Below, piece after piece: positions 55,301-64,000 of a stretch of DNA of 64,000 nt. Position numbers and translations under genes: made by a program. The DNA comes from Parelaphostrongylus tenuis (Eukaryota > Nematoda > Chromadorea > Rhabditida > Metastrongylidae), in NCBI GenBank assembly GCA_019055375.1, contig JAHQIW010000280.1, forward strand, positions 96,339-160,338, written 5' to 3'. The stretch's first letter is position 1, and each line of letters opens with the position of its first letter. Under the pieces are notes generated by a model. It did not search any database. It was not told the DNA's origin and worked only from the letters and a program-made list of their open reading frames with translations.

Positions 55301-56577
55301 TCAGACTGGGAAGGTGGCAATATTCTCTAATCTTTAGAAATAGTGTAATACAGCCAAAATACATTACAACGTGGTTTCATGATCGATATCTTTGACTTTG
55401 ACGGATAGAGTAACCGGAGCGGGTTTCAATTCTTTAGTGAAAAAATTTTTCTTCTAGAACCCATTCGTCATGGTCACGTGTTTGTCGCTTCAGATAGTGC
55501 ATGACAGTGGCCTTTTAATCGAAAATTAGACCCAGAATTGGTGGCATTGATGTTTTACTTGGAGAACGTTTTACTCCCACGGATTTTTCATGGACTGAAT
55601 CAATTGCTTAACGTTTCTAAACCCTAAAATTCCGTAGATAAGAGCGGGTTTTCCTCGTAATTTCGTCATACCAGTCTTTTCCTTACTTTGAATTTTTTTA
55701 TTTTTTCCACTTTAGTTAGGCACATTTTTCCTTAAGAGTCCCTAGGAATTTAGGAAACGCGCGTGTTTGTCTGTCACTTTTTTGCAAATTTAATCCGCTC
55801 TTATCTGTGGAATTTTAGGGCGTTTGAAAATTCAGCAAATTTTTTTCTGCTTTGACGATATTTGAGAGAATTAGGCAGTGTTTCTTCGATTTTGATGTAA
55901 CTCATGGATTACCATGCTAGCAAATTTTGTAAAGACCGCGCACACTTGTAGATCAAATGTCGCGAGATTTGTAGGTCACATAGGTAGGCGGGGCATTGCC
56001 TGACCTCGAGTCGATAAATAGCTCGACATAGGAGAATCTCATCGGTATCAGTCGATTCGCTCGTTTATGCCTCTCTTCCTCCCTCTTTCTCTGTTTCTCT
56101 TCTTTCTCGTCAAAATTACGGCTTGAAATCAATGCATACAGATGTTTTCCGCTGTCTCGGTGTATCTCAGTGGTTGGCGGCAATGAAATGACGTATGGTC
56201 GTGGTGATTGTGATGTTTTACAATCGGGGCGATTCTCTTCTTACTGTTGTTTCTTCGTAATGATCACAACTCCTCCCGCGTCCTGGCTCATTCTCATAAA
56301 CGGTCGTGCTTGGGAGGCTTTCATTAATGTTTCTGTTTAGAGCCTATAAAGAGTTCTTTTACGATATCATCAATCGTTAGCGTTAAGTGCGGGCGACTTT
56401 TTTTGTATTTTTATCTCTCATGACTTCTACGTATACCCTTGAAGTTCTCTTCTGCAAGGATACGGTCACGATCCTATCATTCCATAGAAATCTCCACGGA
56501 GATTTCATTCTATTGCTCTTATAATTGCGTTATGATGTTGTAACTGTAGATCCATGGATGCTCAAAAGTGATAGTAA
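55301..56577 (+). other. Stretch without recognised gene
   Basis: AT-rich. CATAGATAA and TAGGGCG-type blocks near 55630 and 55810 (CCCTAAAATTCCGTAGATAA versus TTATCTGTGGAATTTTAGGG) form an inverted pair, echoed at 58074 and 58270. 56030-56110 is pyrimidine-rich. Confidence 0.4.
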
Positions 56578-56690
56578 AATGGCAGAGTCGATGGTGTAGT
56601 GGTAACACGCGCGTATCGTTAGAGTTAAACCCTGGTTCAGCTTCCGCCGTTAGTCGATTCTTCTGCATACCACTCAAAATATTTGGATCT
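56578..56690 (+). repeat. tRNA-like SINE (family C)
   Basis: GTCGATGGTGTAGTGGTAAC (A box), CCCTGGTTCAGCTTCCG (B-box-like), tail TTCTGCATACCACTCAAAAT. Confidence 0.65.
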
Positions 56691-56979
56691 ACGTGCAGAC
56701 TTATATTTTAGTGATTTTATTGCACTTTTATCTCCCTTTTAATGATAGTACATTGAACAACTCCCAGGAATGATAACGAGTATAATGCTTGCCAATAACT
56801 TAAAAAATCTTTAAAGACCGAATGCAGTTGTGGGTCACTTATCATCTGGGCCGGTACTGTTTGAATTTATACCCTTTGCGGACAGCAGCAAAGTCCATTT
56901 TCGCAAGTGGCGCTCAATTTTCGTTATTTAATGAGCCTTTTTTTCCTTGTTTCGGAATTATCTCAAATTTTTTGTTTTA

Positions 56980-57425
56980 CTATTTAGGTAGAATGTAATA
57001 TTCTCTGCACGCTTGTTCACTTTTTCTGCGTATGTAACTTACATGTACGAGAAAAATTCCGAATGTAAAACATATTTTATTTTCGATCTTACAACGCATT
57101 CTGGAGACCAGTCTAAAAACCAAATTTAGTTTTGAAATTGTAAAATCTGTGCTGTCAAATGAGTCCTTATATAGTCTGATGAAAACCCATCTATAGAGCA
57201 AAGCCGAGCGTAAAAGGCGAACTGAGTGTGAAATACAATTTTATTTTTGTTGCTACAGCGCACTCAGGAGGTCTTTCCAAAACTCAAACACAATGTTGAA
57301 TTTGCCTGGATTTATGCTTTTAAATGACTTTTGAAGATTTCTGTGGAAAAGTTCGTCCAGCCAAAAAACATCTTTGGAAAGTTTAGGGATCAAAATAACT
57401 CCCGTAGTCCGCAAGGGATCAAGTC
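56980..57425 (+). repeat. Dispersed dimeric repeat, copy 4
   Basis: Cores ATTTTCGATCTTACAACGCA (57080) and TTTTTGTTGCTACAGCGCAC (57245), 165 bp apart. It ends GGGATCAAAATAACTCCCGT. Confidence 0.8.
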
Positions 57426-57429
57426 GGTA

Positions 57430-58342
57430 GATCAGTAGTTAGACCTACAAAATTCATGAATGTCAGTCGATTCGTTGATCAATTTTCACTTTTTCTAGTC
57501 AAAATCAGACAGATCATTGGCAAACATTATAATGGCCCTGAGAATTCTATAAAGGGAAATGACTCTAAGCAAAGTTGTGAGAGAAAAGAGATGCTCGTGT
57601 TGTCAGTCCTCGTAAAGTTTTGATGATAGTGCAGCTCTGCTTGACGTCTTTTAGATGTTTTCCTTCGGTCAACTCTTAGATCGTTTCGACAGAATAGAAT
57701 CTTGACTGACACCTATCAGTCAGAAGCATTGAAGGCTTTTCCGAGGGTTCGAACGCTTTTATATGTGACATTTTATTCGTCGAAACATGACGTTTCTCTA
57801 ATGTGTAAACGAAAAAGAATCCATTACAAAGCAGCGTCTGGAAGAGCTCGATTTCATTTCTATTGATTTCTGAGTGTAAGCGTTCCTCGTCATCTCCGAT
57901 ATGATTCATATATTGGAGTTTTTTTTTCTGTCTTTAGATAACTATTAGTTGTTTTGTCCTTGTTTTGACACGAGGCACTTTGTTTTCTTGTCATAAGAGG
58001 CGATTAGGACTGTTCTTTTTCATGTCCAGAAGTGAAGGGGTGGAAACAAAAAGCAAAGTGACATATCTAATTATCCTAAAATTCCATAGATAGAGTGATC
58101 TATGACGGGAAGTATGATTTGGCAGTGCTTCCAGTAAATTTATTGATCTAGTAATTTCTAGCAACTTGTACTTATTCTAATTCTTGGAAAAATAAACGTA
58201 AAAAATATTTCATTATCGAAAAGCGCGCGCGTTAGCCCGTCGTTTTTTGCAGAAATCAAGCCGCTATAATCTATGGAATTTTAGGGTAGTCTGTTATAAT
58301 CAGATTTGTTTTAATCACTGAGAAGAAGCTTTGTAACATAAT
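57430..58342 (+). other. Stretch without recognised gene
   Basis: AT-rich with no supported exon. The blocks TAAAATTCCATAGATAGAG (58077) and CTATGGAATTTTAGGG (58269) form an inverted pair flanking about 190 bp. The same motif pair occurs near 55620 and 55805, suggesting a small dispersed element. Confidence 0.45.
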
Positions 58343-58582
58343 TTATTCTGGCTCCAAAATCCCAAATCCTGTTGACGTGTGACAGCTTGCTGGTGTTAAC
58401 CGGATTACGGTAGAAATATGGTTGAGAGGACGCTTGACGGAAAGCCAAACCGACGGCTTCAATGGTCTCAATTTGTATGTTTCCTGTTCTGGAACATTCT
58501 GTCCTTCAAGTCCAGATACAATGACATTAGGTTCCAATTTTGGTCGTATCTCAGCAGCCCTTTTCACAACGTGCCCTGCCAT
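58343..58582 (-). CDS. Unrecognised 79-codon single-exon ORF
   Basis: From ATG (minus strand, 58582) the frame reads MAGHVVKRAAEIRPKLEPNV then IVSGLEGQNVPEQETYKLRP and ends GFGILEPE. Codon use is balanced and it is the most protein-like single frame on the minus strand. The basic, Arg-rich start could be a mitochondrial presequence, but no family is recognised. The plus strand is also open here for 60 codons, which weakens the call. No splice sites; a retrocopy is possible. Confidence 0.35.
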   Translation of the reverse strand: MAGHVVKRAAEIRPKLEPNVIVSGLEGQNVPEQETYKLRPLKPSVWLSVKRPLNHISTVIRLTPASCHTSTGFGILEPE

Positions 58583-59429
58583 TAAAGTAGGAATTGCAAA
58601 GTAAATAGAAGATTAAAGTTGTAATCTTCTCTGTGTTCCCTGGTGTTTCCGAACCTGAGTCTTCTTTGATGCGCGTGTCCTGGCCCTCTTTAGCCCAAGC
58701 GTTAGGATTTCTTTGAAATTACTAGTGTGATTTGTTTGATGTTTATATCAGTTATATTCAAATTGAATCTCAAGGGCTATTTTTTTTAAATTCAGAGATT
58801 GTTGCTGTTGGTTCCTTTTGCCTCGAGTATGTTCTCTGTCTCTGAGCCTCCTCTCTCTCTCTAATCCTTTCTTTTTCCATTATTTTACGCATTTTTACAA
58901 CGCTCCAGTGAGTATGCACGAAACGTTTCCATCCTGTCCAGTTGTAGCAATCATATTTTTCTTTCTCAGTCGTGCCCTAGAAAGAGCACTTACACTTTTT
59001 GTTATGTTTACTACTCACGTTCGTCATATCTCTGCGTACATATATCGCGGCTGTCGGTGTTCATCAACGTTTGCTTTGAAGCCGCCGTCTCGTCTTAAAC
59101 CTAGTTATAGTTATATATCCAAAGAATGCTGAATGATATACAAAGCTCTCGACCCTAGGGTATGATTGAACCCGTTTCTTACCTATACAGGGGTCTTGTG
59201 GTACCACTACATCACTAATACCACCGCTCTATTACCACTCCATCTTCCAAGTCCTTGCAGATTACTTACATATTTGATAGATATCCAGCTTAGTGAGTTT
59301 AACCCTTAAGGGACGGCAGTAGCTGATCGATGGCGCAGCGCAACTCGCCAGAGGCGCGCAATTTTTGTTATTTAGTTAGGGTTTTTCCTTCATTTGTAAA
59401 TTGACACCTTAGGTTTTTTTTTGTTATCC

Positions 59430-59845
59430 TAATAGTCCATGATCTTCTCTACATGGTCATATGTTTTTCTTACATATGTAACTTTTCTGAGAACTATAAC
59501 TTTTGGAACGAAATCTTCTCGTTGCTGTTACAGCCTTCTATGGTAACTATTCAAAGAAACCATCAACAACTTTGAAATTTTTGAAACTTGGGCTATCGAT
59601 GGCTAGTCAAGGGTTTGGCGAAATGCCATTTACAAGCCCCAGCCGAGCAAATAAAGCAAACTGTGGGTGAAACATAGTTATATTTTGCTGCTACCGCGCA
59701 GTAAAGAGGTTTTTTTGAAAATCAAATATATCGTTGAAATCGCAGAGATTTAAGCTTTTGAGTATTTACTAAGTGTATAAGAGAATAATTTTGTCCAGCG
59801 AGAAAGACCTTTAAACATCGTGTACCTTAGCAGTACACGTCGTCT
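59430..59845 (+). repeat. Dispersed dimeric repeat, copy 5
   Basis: Cores CTCGTTGCTGTTACAGCCTT (59518) and ATTTTGCTGCTACCGCGCAG (59682), 164 bp apart. It is preceded by TGATCTTCTCTACATGG and followed by TGTCCAGCGAGAAAGACCTT, as in copies 2 and 4. Confidence 0.8.
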
Positions 59846-59944
59846 CTTAGGAGTTAGTGCCGATATGTGCTTACCACACCAAACCCATCAGCAGTCGGCT
59901 GCTGACAGCTATGATAGTTTTATATTGAAAAAAGAATCGTAGAA

Positions 59945-60065
59945 AAACAGAGGCCTCGGTGATGTAGTGGTAGCACGCGGCCCCGTTATCAGTTAAATGC
60001 AGGTTCAACTCCTGGTTGCTCTGTCTAGAGCTTTTCGTATCACTCAGCATCTTTTGAAGTATAAT
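59945..60065 (+). repeat. tRNA-like SINE (family C)
   Basis: CTCGGTGATGTAGTGGTAGC (A box), GCAGGTTCAACTCCTGG (B box), tail TTTTCGTATCACTCAGCATC. It ends about 60 bp before the splice acceptor of the next gene. Confidence 0.7.
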
Positions 60066-60179
60066 TATAACGTCATAACACCGCTCTAGATGAGCGGTAA
60101 AATAAGAAATTCGAGTAGATTTTAGAGTTAAAGTCTATCCACTGTTGTGATATTGTCCACTGAGAACTCTTCTTCTGAG

Positions 60180-63143
60180 ATGAGCAAAGCCGGTGCTGTT
60201 GGTCGTGGCGTGTACGCCATGTTGGCCTTTCTGGTGAATCTGTTGTTTCGAGTCGGCATCAACTTATCACTACTTGCTGCGGCCGTCGTCATTGTTTACG
60301 CGGTGACCAACATTGTGTGTGAAGCATGTAAACAACGAAAAGAAGGTGAGTAGCTTCTAGCTTTTCTCCCAAGAGTGTTAAGTCATTCTTTGTATGCTTT
60401 TCGCTCGATTTGTAGGCTCTTTTCCGCATAGACTGATGACATTGTTCCCTTCGCAATCACACATCTGTTCTATGAAACATTTTTTTTAAGTAGTACCTAA
60501 ATGGTTTTTCTTTCTCCTGTATCTCTTCAACAAGAACTGCATGTAATTGTGCCGGCCCTTGTGGAGAGCTGTGGTTCCATTAAATTTCAAAGTATCTTTT
60601 CAAATCGATTTCTGCAAATGAGAAACCATGAGAGCACGCCTAGGCTTAGGTTTAGGCCTGGGCTTGGTCTTAGGCTTAGACTTAGGCTTGGTCTTGAGCT
60701 TAGGCCTAAAAAATTGATGGTGTCAGAACTCTTCACCAGCGCAATTGGGGTTGTGGAGAAATCAATTGAGGATGGCCTTTTCATTATGGCTTTTTTTTGC
60801 TATCTGTGAATTTGTGCAAATTTAGTTCGTTCTGTGATAGCTAATCTAATATCATATCAAATGCGGCTATAATTCCTATCTAAAAGATCTGGGATTCAAA
60901 AAAAATTTTTGAGTTATCTACAGAATCCTTCTAGCGAAAACTTCCTTGCGGAAACTGGTGCTTTCAATCTTCTTTATCAGTGCTCATATTCGTACCTTAT
61001 AATTGTAATCTACAGAGATTAATTCTTAATTTATGGGAATCATTTGATTTCGCATTGAGAGAATTGCTTTATGGTGGAATAGGCCTTCATAATTTGTGGA
61101 TTTCTTATCCATCATATGGAAAAGCTGGTTGAGTGGTGACTTTTTTCGAACGTGGATAGGGTTTTTTTAGGGGGATTCGTAGGTCTGTTGATTGCACGAA
61201 GATTCGATATGTTCGAAACATTTTGTTCAGCTATTCAGTGGTGATAAATGCCATTGGCTTACTCTTATTTGTGCTTCCAGATGGAAAGGTTGATTTTCTC
61301 TAGCTTGTATCATGCTTCTAAATGATGCGGACTTCTTTTTGTGTATTATGATTCAGCATCCGGAAGCACTTCCATTCGGTATATTGTAAACCGACTTTCT
61401 TTGAATCTCGGCTTCTATTACCAGCCTCGTGCTTTTAGTTTGATCAACAAAGATAAGAATAGTCTGAAACATTTTGTTTTGAGCTTTTCAAAAATCTCCC
61501 ATGGCATCGGGTAGACGTACGTTTCGGCTTTCTTGTAAGCCTCATGAATAGGACATGCCATTCAGATGCTCGTCCCTCAGGAACTGTCACCGAAGAAGTA
61601 TGTCCACGTCAAGTGAAATGATCACTTGATGTTGCGTTATATCAGAGTGACTGATTATCGGTTGCATGGCTTGCGGCTGTTATGGAGCATATGTATCAAT
61701 ATCTTCCAATCGGCTTTTTTGAGACATCGCTAAAAAATTCAATATAGTATAGTATGATAGAATGTTTTAAGCCTTTCAAAGGTCATGTTTGGCACTCTAA
61801 TGGTAGAGACAATATACTTTCATGCAATGTTTGGGATCTCGTCGAAAAGTTCTCGCTTGCGTATCACTTTTTGCCACGAGGGATTTCATTTCGTGGTGTT
61901 TTTGATATCTAATAGGTGTGTTTGACTAGTATACTAATACTACTTTTCAAACTAAACATGTGCGAAAAAGTGGTCGACATACTTTCAAATTTATTTGACT
62001 TACTCTGTTGAATCGTTTATTAAAATTGTACACAAAATCCATCAAGAAACATTCTTATCACTTTTTTTTGTTTCGTCGTTTGGCTTTGTGATATCGATGG
62101 TGATGTGAAGAAATTTTATAGAGCGGCTGTGTTAAGTTTTTTTCACAATATAGGTCTGTCGAGTTCGAATTTACTTGAGTGCTCTAGTTTTGGAAAATTT
62201 ATCGGCACTTATCTAAAGCCAGTAGGAGCGCTGATGCTTTAAATACTGAAGATATCCTGGGAAAGAAGTGATTTCTATTTTACTACCGAGTTGACCTCAT
62301 ATGAAGTCATTCACGAGAATAATGATCTTTCACAACTGCGAGCCAGATTGGACTTTGGTGATTGAATCAAATAAAAGTCAATTTATGCATGTCATTGCGT
62401 TCGACATATAAGTTCTGTTGTCTTATCAAGATGAAACTGGTTCTCTGAAATTAGCGAAATATATTTTTCCTTGCTTTTTCCCTTCAAGGCTTTAGATTCG
62501 ACTACTGATACTGTTTGATCAAGCTGGTTTGTTCCCAGCAGGGTGCAGTAGTTTTCATGAATTACGTTTCTTGCGATTTGATTTTGGAACGATGCTGATC
62601 AAACTAGATCGATTGATAAGTTGAAAAAAAACTTTGCAAAAGTCTTTCAAGCACAGTTGCTTCTACAAGTTTCTAATGTTCACGACACACTACTCAATCG
62701 ATCAACAAAAAATCTTCTTTTTCGCAAAAAAAACTCTCGCGGACATGTCAGTTCTTTTTTTTTTCTGATTCGATGATTAATTCAGCCGTAGCTGGCTGGA
62801 ATTGTTTACTTTTGGTAAAATGTCAATAACTGTAATTCAGGATGATTGATCTGTATAGCTGTGCATGATTTTGTTTCACGTCTCTTTGACTTTTTTGCAC
62901 ATTGCGTAGTTTCACTAGGAATACAATAAGATTTTTTAGTAAAAACGTCCTGTTTTCCGGCAAAAACTTGAGATGTGAAGGATGGAACCGTTGGATGATT
63001 TATGAATACTGAAAGCCAGCTTATCGAACATAGAAGCTTCTAGACAGCCTAAGCGTGGAGAAGTTGTGGAACAAATCAAGTCGCCTGCTTCTGATCATTT
63101 GCTGTGCAACGAAGAGGAGTGGAATAATCCCGCTTTTGGTTAG
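60180..63143 (+). CDS. Small single-pass membrane protein, two exons
   Basis: Exon 1 runs 60180-60345 and exon 2 runs 63034-63143. The start is ATG 60180; an in-frame TAA at 60129 and an acceptor-like GATTTTAG ending at 60125 (possibly an SL trans-splice site) fix it. Exon 1 encodes MSKAGAVGRGVYAMLAFLVN then LLFRVGINLSLLAAAVVIVY AVTNIVCEACKQRKE, a long hydrophobic segment (residues about 12-45) followed by Cys and basic residues. Its GTGAGT donor leaves phase 1. Exon 2 joins in phase after CGAACATAG and encodes EASRQPKRGEVVEQIKSPAS then DHLLCNEEEWNNPAFG and a TAG stop at 63141. The product is about 91 residues with a hydrophilic tail. The family is not recognised. The 2.7-kb intron may hide further exons. 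Confidence 0.65.
60346..63033 (+). other. Intron of the membrane-protein gene
   Basis: AT-rich. It holds the telomere-like array at 60641. A 32-nt exon-like segment (61566-61597, after CATTCAG and before GTATGT) would read (D)ARPSGTVTEE from phase 1 but leaves phase 0, which does not fit exon 2, so it is not included. Confidence 0.5.
60641..60706 (+). repeat. Degenerate interstitial telomere-type array (TTAGGC)11
   Basis: Eleven consecutive hexamers in register: TAGGCT, TAGGTT, TAGGCC, TGGGCT, TGGTCT, TAGGCT, TAGACT, TAGGCT, TGGTCT, TGAGCT, TAGGCC. Three are perfect permutations of the nematode telomere unit and the rest differ at one or two positions. Confidence 0.8.
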
Positions 63144-63795
63144 CTTTCAAGGAAATGTCACTTGATGGATTTATAGTATTCTAGAACTGTATAGAACTGC
63201 TTGTGCAGATTACTGGAATTGATGATAGATATTTCGGCAAGAGAGTGTCAATCGGAAAGAGATGTCATGTTCATAGACGACGCAATGATATACACCGTCG
63301 GGAGACGATATACTGGAATAGCAAATACCGCAACGTTGTGTGAAGGACATAGAACACTGTGACTAAAAATCGTCTGACGACACCACTGTGTCGTTGAGTC
63401 TGCTGTCCGTCAAAACGACCTGTGTTGTTGCTGCTGACAACACTTCCCTTGTCTCCCGACCCAGCTTGTGAACTATGGCACAACCGAAATTCAGGAAACG
63501 CAGCCAGAAAGAGACCTACGAACCAGCCAAGGATTTTCCTGGAAAGGGTGCGCTAAATTTGTTTTTGGAAATCACCCACTTGTAGAGTACTTTGTAACTC
63601 TACTTACTCCATGGTCTTCTTCACAAGAATTTCACGGTCCGATGACTTCTTCAAGCTTCAGGATAAATATGAGTTACAGACATTCCTCACATTAATCACC
63701 AACTCAACGTACAGGAAGAAGTTATTCAACACTTCATGACTTGGTTTTAACTGTTTAAACCGATAGTTTAATGGTTTTTGTTTGATAATAATTAT
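63144..63795 (+). other. 3' flank of the membrane-protein gene
   Basis: No clear AATAAA was found just after the stop codon. 63250-63560 is GC-richer. An ATG at 63475 opens 36 codons (MAQPKFRKRSQKETYEPAKD...) and a different frame opens 75 codons; neither is supported by splice sites or a recognised motif. Confidence 0.35.
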
Positions 63796-64000
63796 AAGTT
63801 GGGAAAAAGTTCTGATAAACTGCTTGTAAAACGTTTATTTATGCTCCTATAGCATCCGAACAAAAACGAAACGAATAGTCAAAGTACTTTGGTCAAAAAA
63901 GAGACCTAAGCTGTTCATCCTTCGACGTAAAGGGGGGGGGGGTCGTCAAAAGTCCTAGTATGGATCAAAAAAGTCTGGTCCACTCCTGTTTATCAGGCAT
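63796..64000 (-). mobile_element. Mariner element end, truncated by the window edge
   Basis: Read on the minus strand, AAGTACTTTGACTATTCGTT followed by TTGTTCGGATGCTATAGGAGC and GAACTTTTTCCCAACTT matches the 3' end of the mariner at 693-1265 (GAGTACTTTGACTATTAG, TTGTTCGGATGTAATACAAGC, GAACTTTTCCCTAACC). It belongs to the same family in opposite orientation. The tyrosine-plus-stop of the transposase end is mutated (TATTCG). An 11-G run at 63932-63942 sits inside. The remainder lies outside the window. Confidence 0.75.

Noticed and set aside
60501..60809. 102-codon plus frame with an LRLRLRLGL run
   Set aside because: The Leu-Arg/Gly run is just translation of the TTAGGC-type array, inside an intron.
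1..64000. CRISPR arrays, bacterial operons, phage or antiviral systems
   Set aside because: No regularly spaced direct repeats with unique spacers, no ribosome-binding-site-led ORF strings; the window is eukaryotic.

Overview
The window reads as nuclear DNA of a nematode, most likely a clade V/strongylid-type worm. The evidence is: short phase-compatible exons separated by long AT-rich introns with nematode-like acceptors (TTTTCAG, TTTTTCAG) and GTAAGT/GTGAGT donors; a degenerate array of the nematode telomere hexamer TTAGGC; several decayed mariner transposons; an RTE-type retrotransposon end; and many tRNA-derived SINEs. No rRNA, CRISPR array, operon or bacterial feature was seen. All gene models are read by eye from frame, codon pattern and splice signals, without transcript or homology searches.

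Layout. 0-9.9 kb is repeat-rich with no supported gene: two internally deleted mariners (693-1265 and 4217-4781), SINE copies, and a third mariner with an internal duplication (8416-9303). 9.9-11.2 kb has a GC-richer block with a short ORF and a plausible first coding exon (11066-11215). 11.2-22.5 kb is intron-like sequence with SINEs and a mariner catalytic-domain relic (15455-15931). 22.56-26.3 kb holds five phase-0 exons (22558, 22815, 22994, 23155, 26226), three of which are related repeats rich in Ala, Pro, Ser and Gly. 26.3-43.5 kb is mostly long introns with a possible alternative first exon (28475), a 1.1-kb palindrome with hammerhead-like cores (34672-35780), an RTE relic (36035-36410) and one isolated exon candidate (37126). 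43.5-50.6 kb has eight exons whose splice phases all join, giving an acidic, Pro/His/Asp-rich, apparently disordered polypeptide. 50.6-60.1 kb is packed with dispersed dimeric repeats, a roughly 300-bp tandem array interrupted by SINEs, tRNA-like hairpins and a GC-rich possible promoter. 60.1-63.15 kb is a two-exon gene for a small single-pass membrane protein. A mariner end runs off the right edge.

The simplest model is one very long plus-strand gene, starting near 10-11 kb or at 22.58 kb and running past exon 50478-50573. Its N-terminal part is built from small exons usable as cassettes, with possible alternative starts. No folded domain and no stop codon were found for it here, so the protein is not named. 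Joining the 22-26 kb exons to the 43-50 kb exons is inference. The membrane-protein gene downstream is either independent or lies within a further intron.
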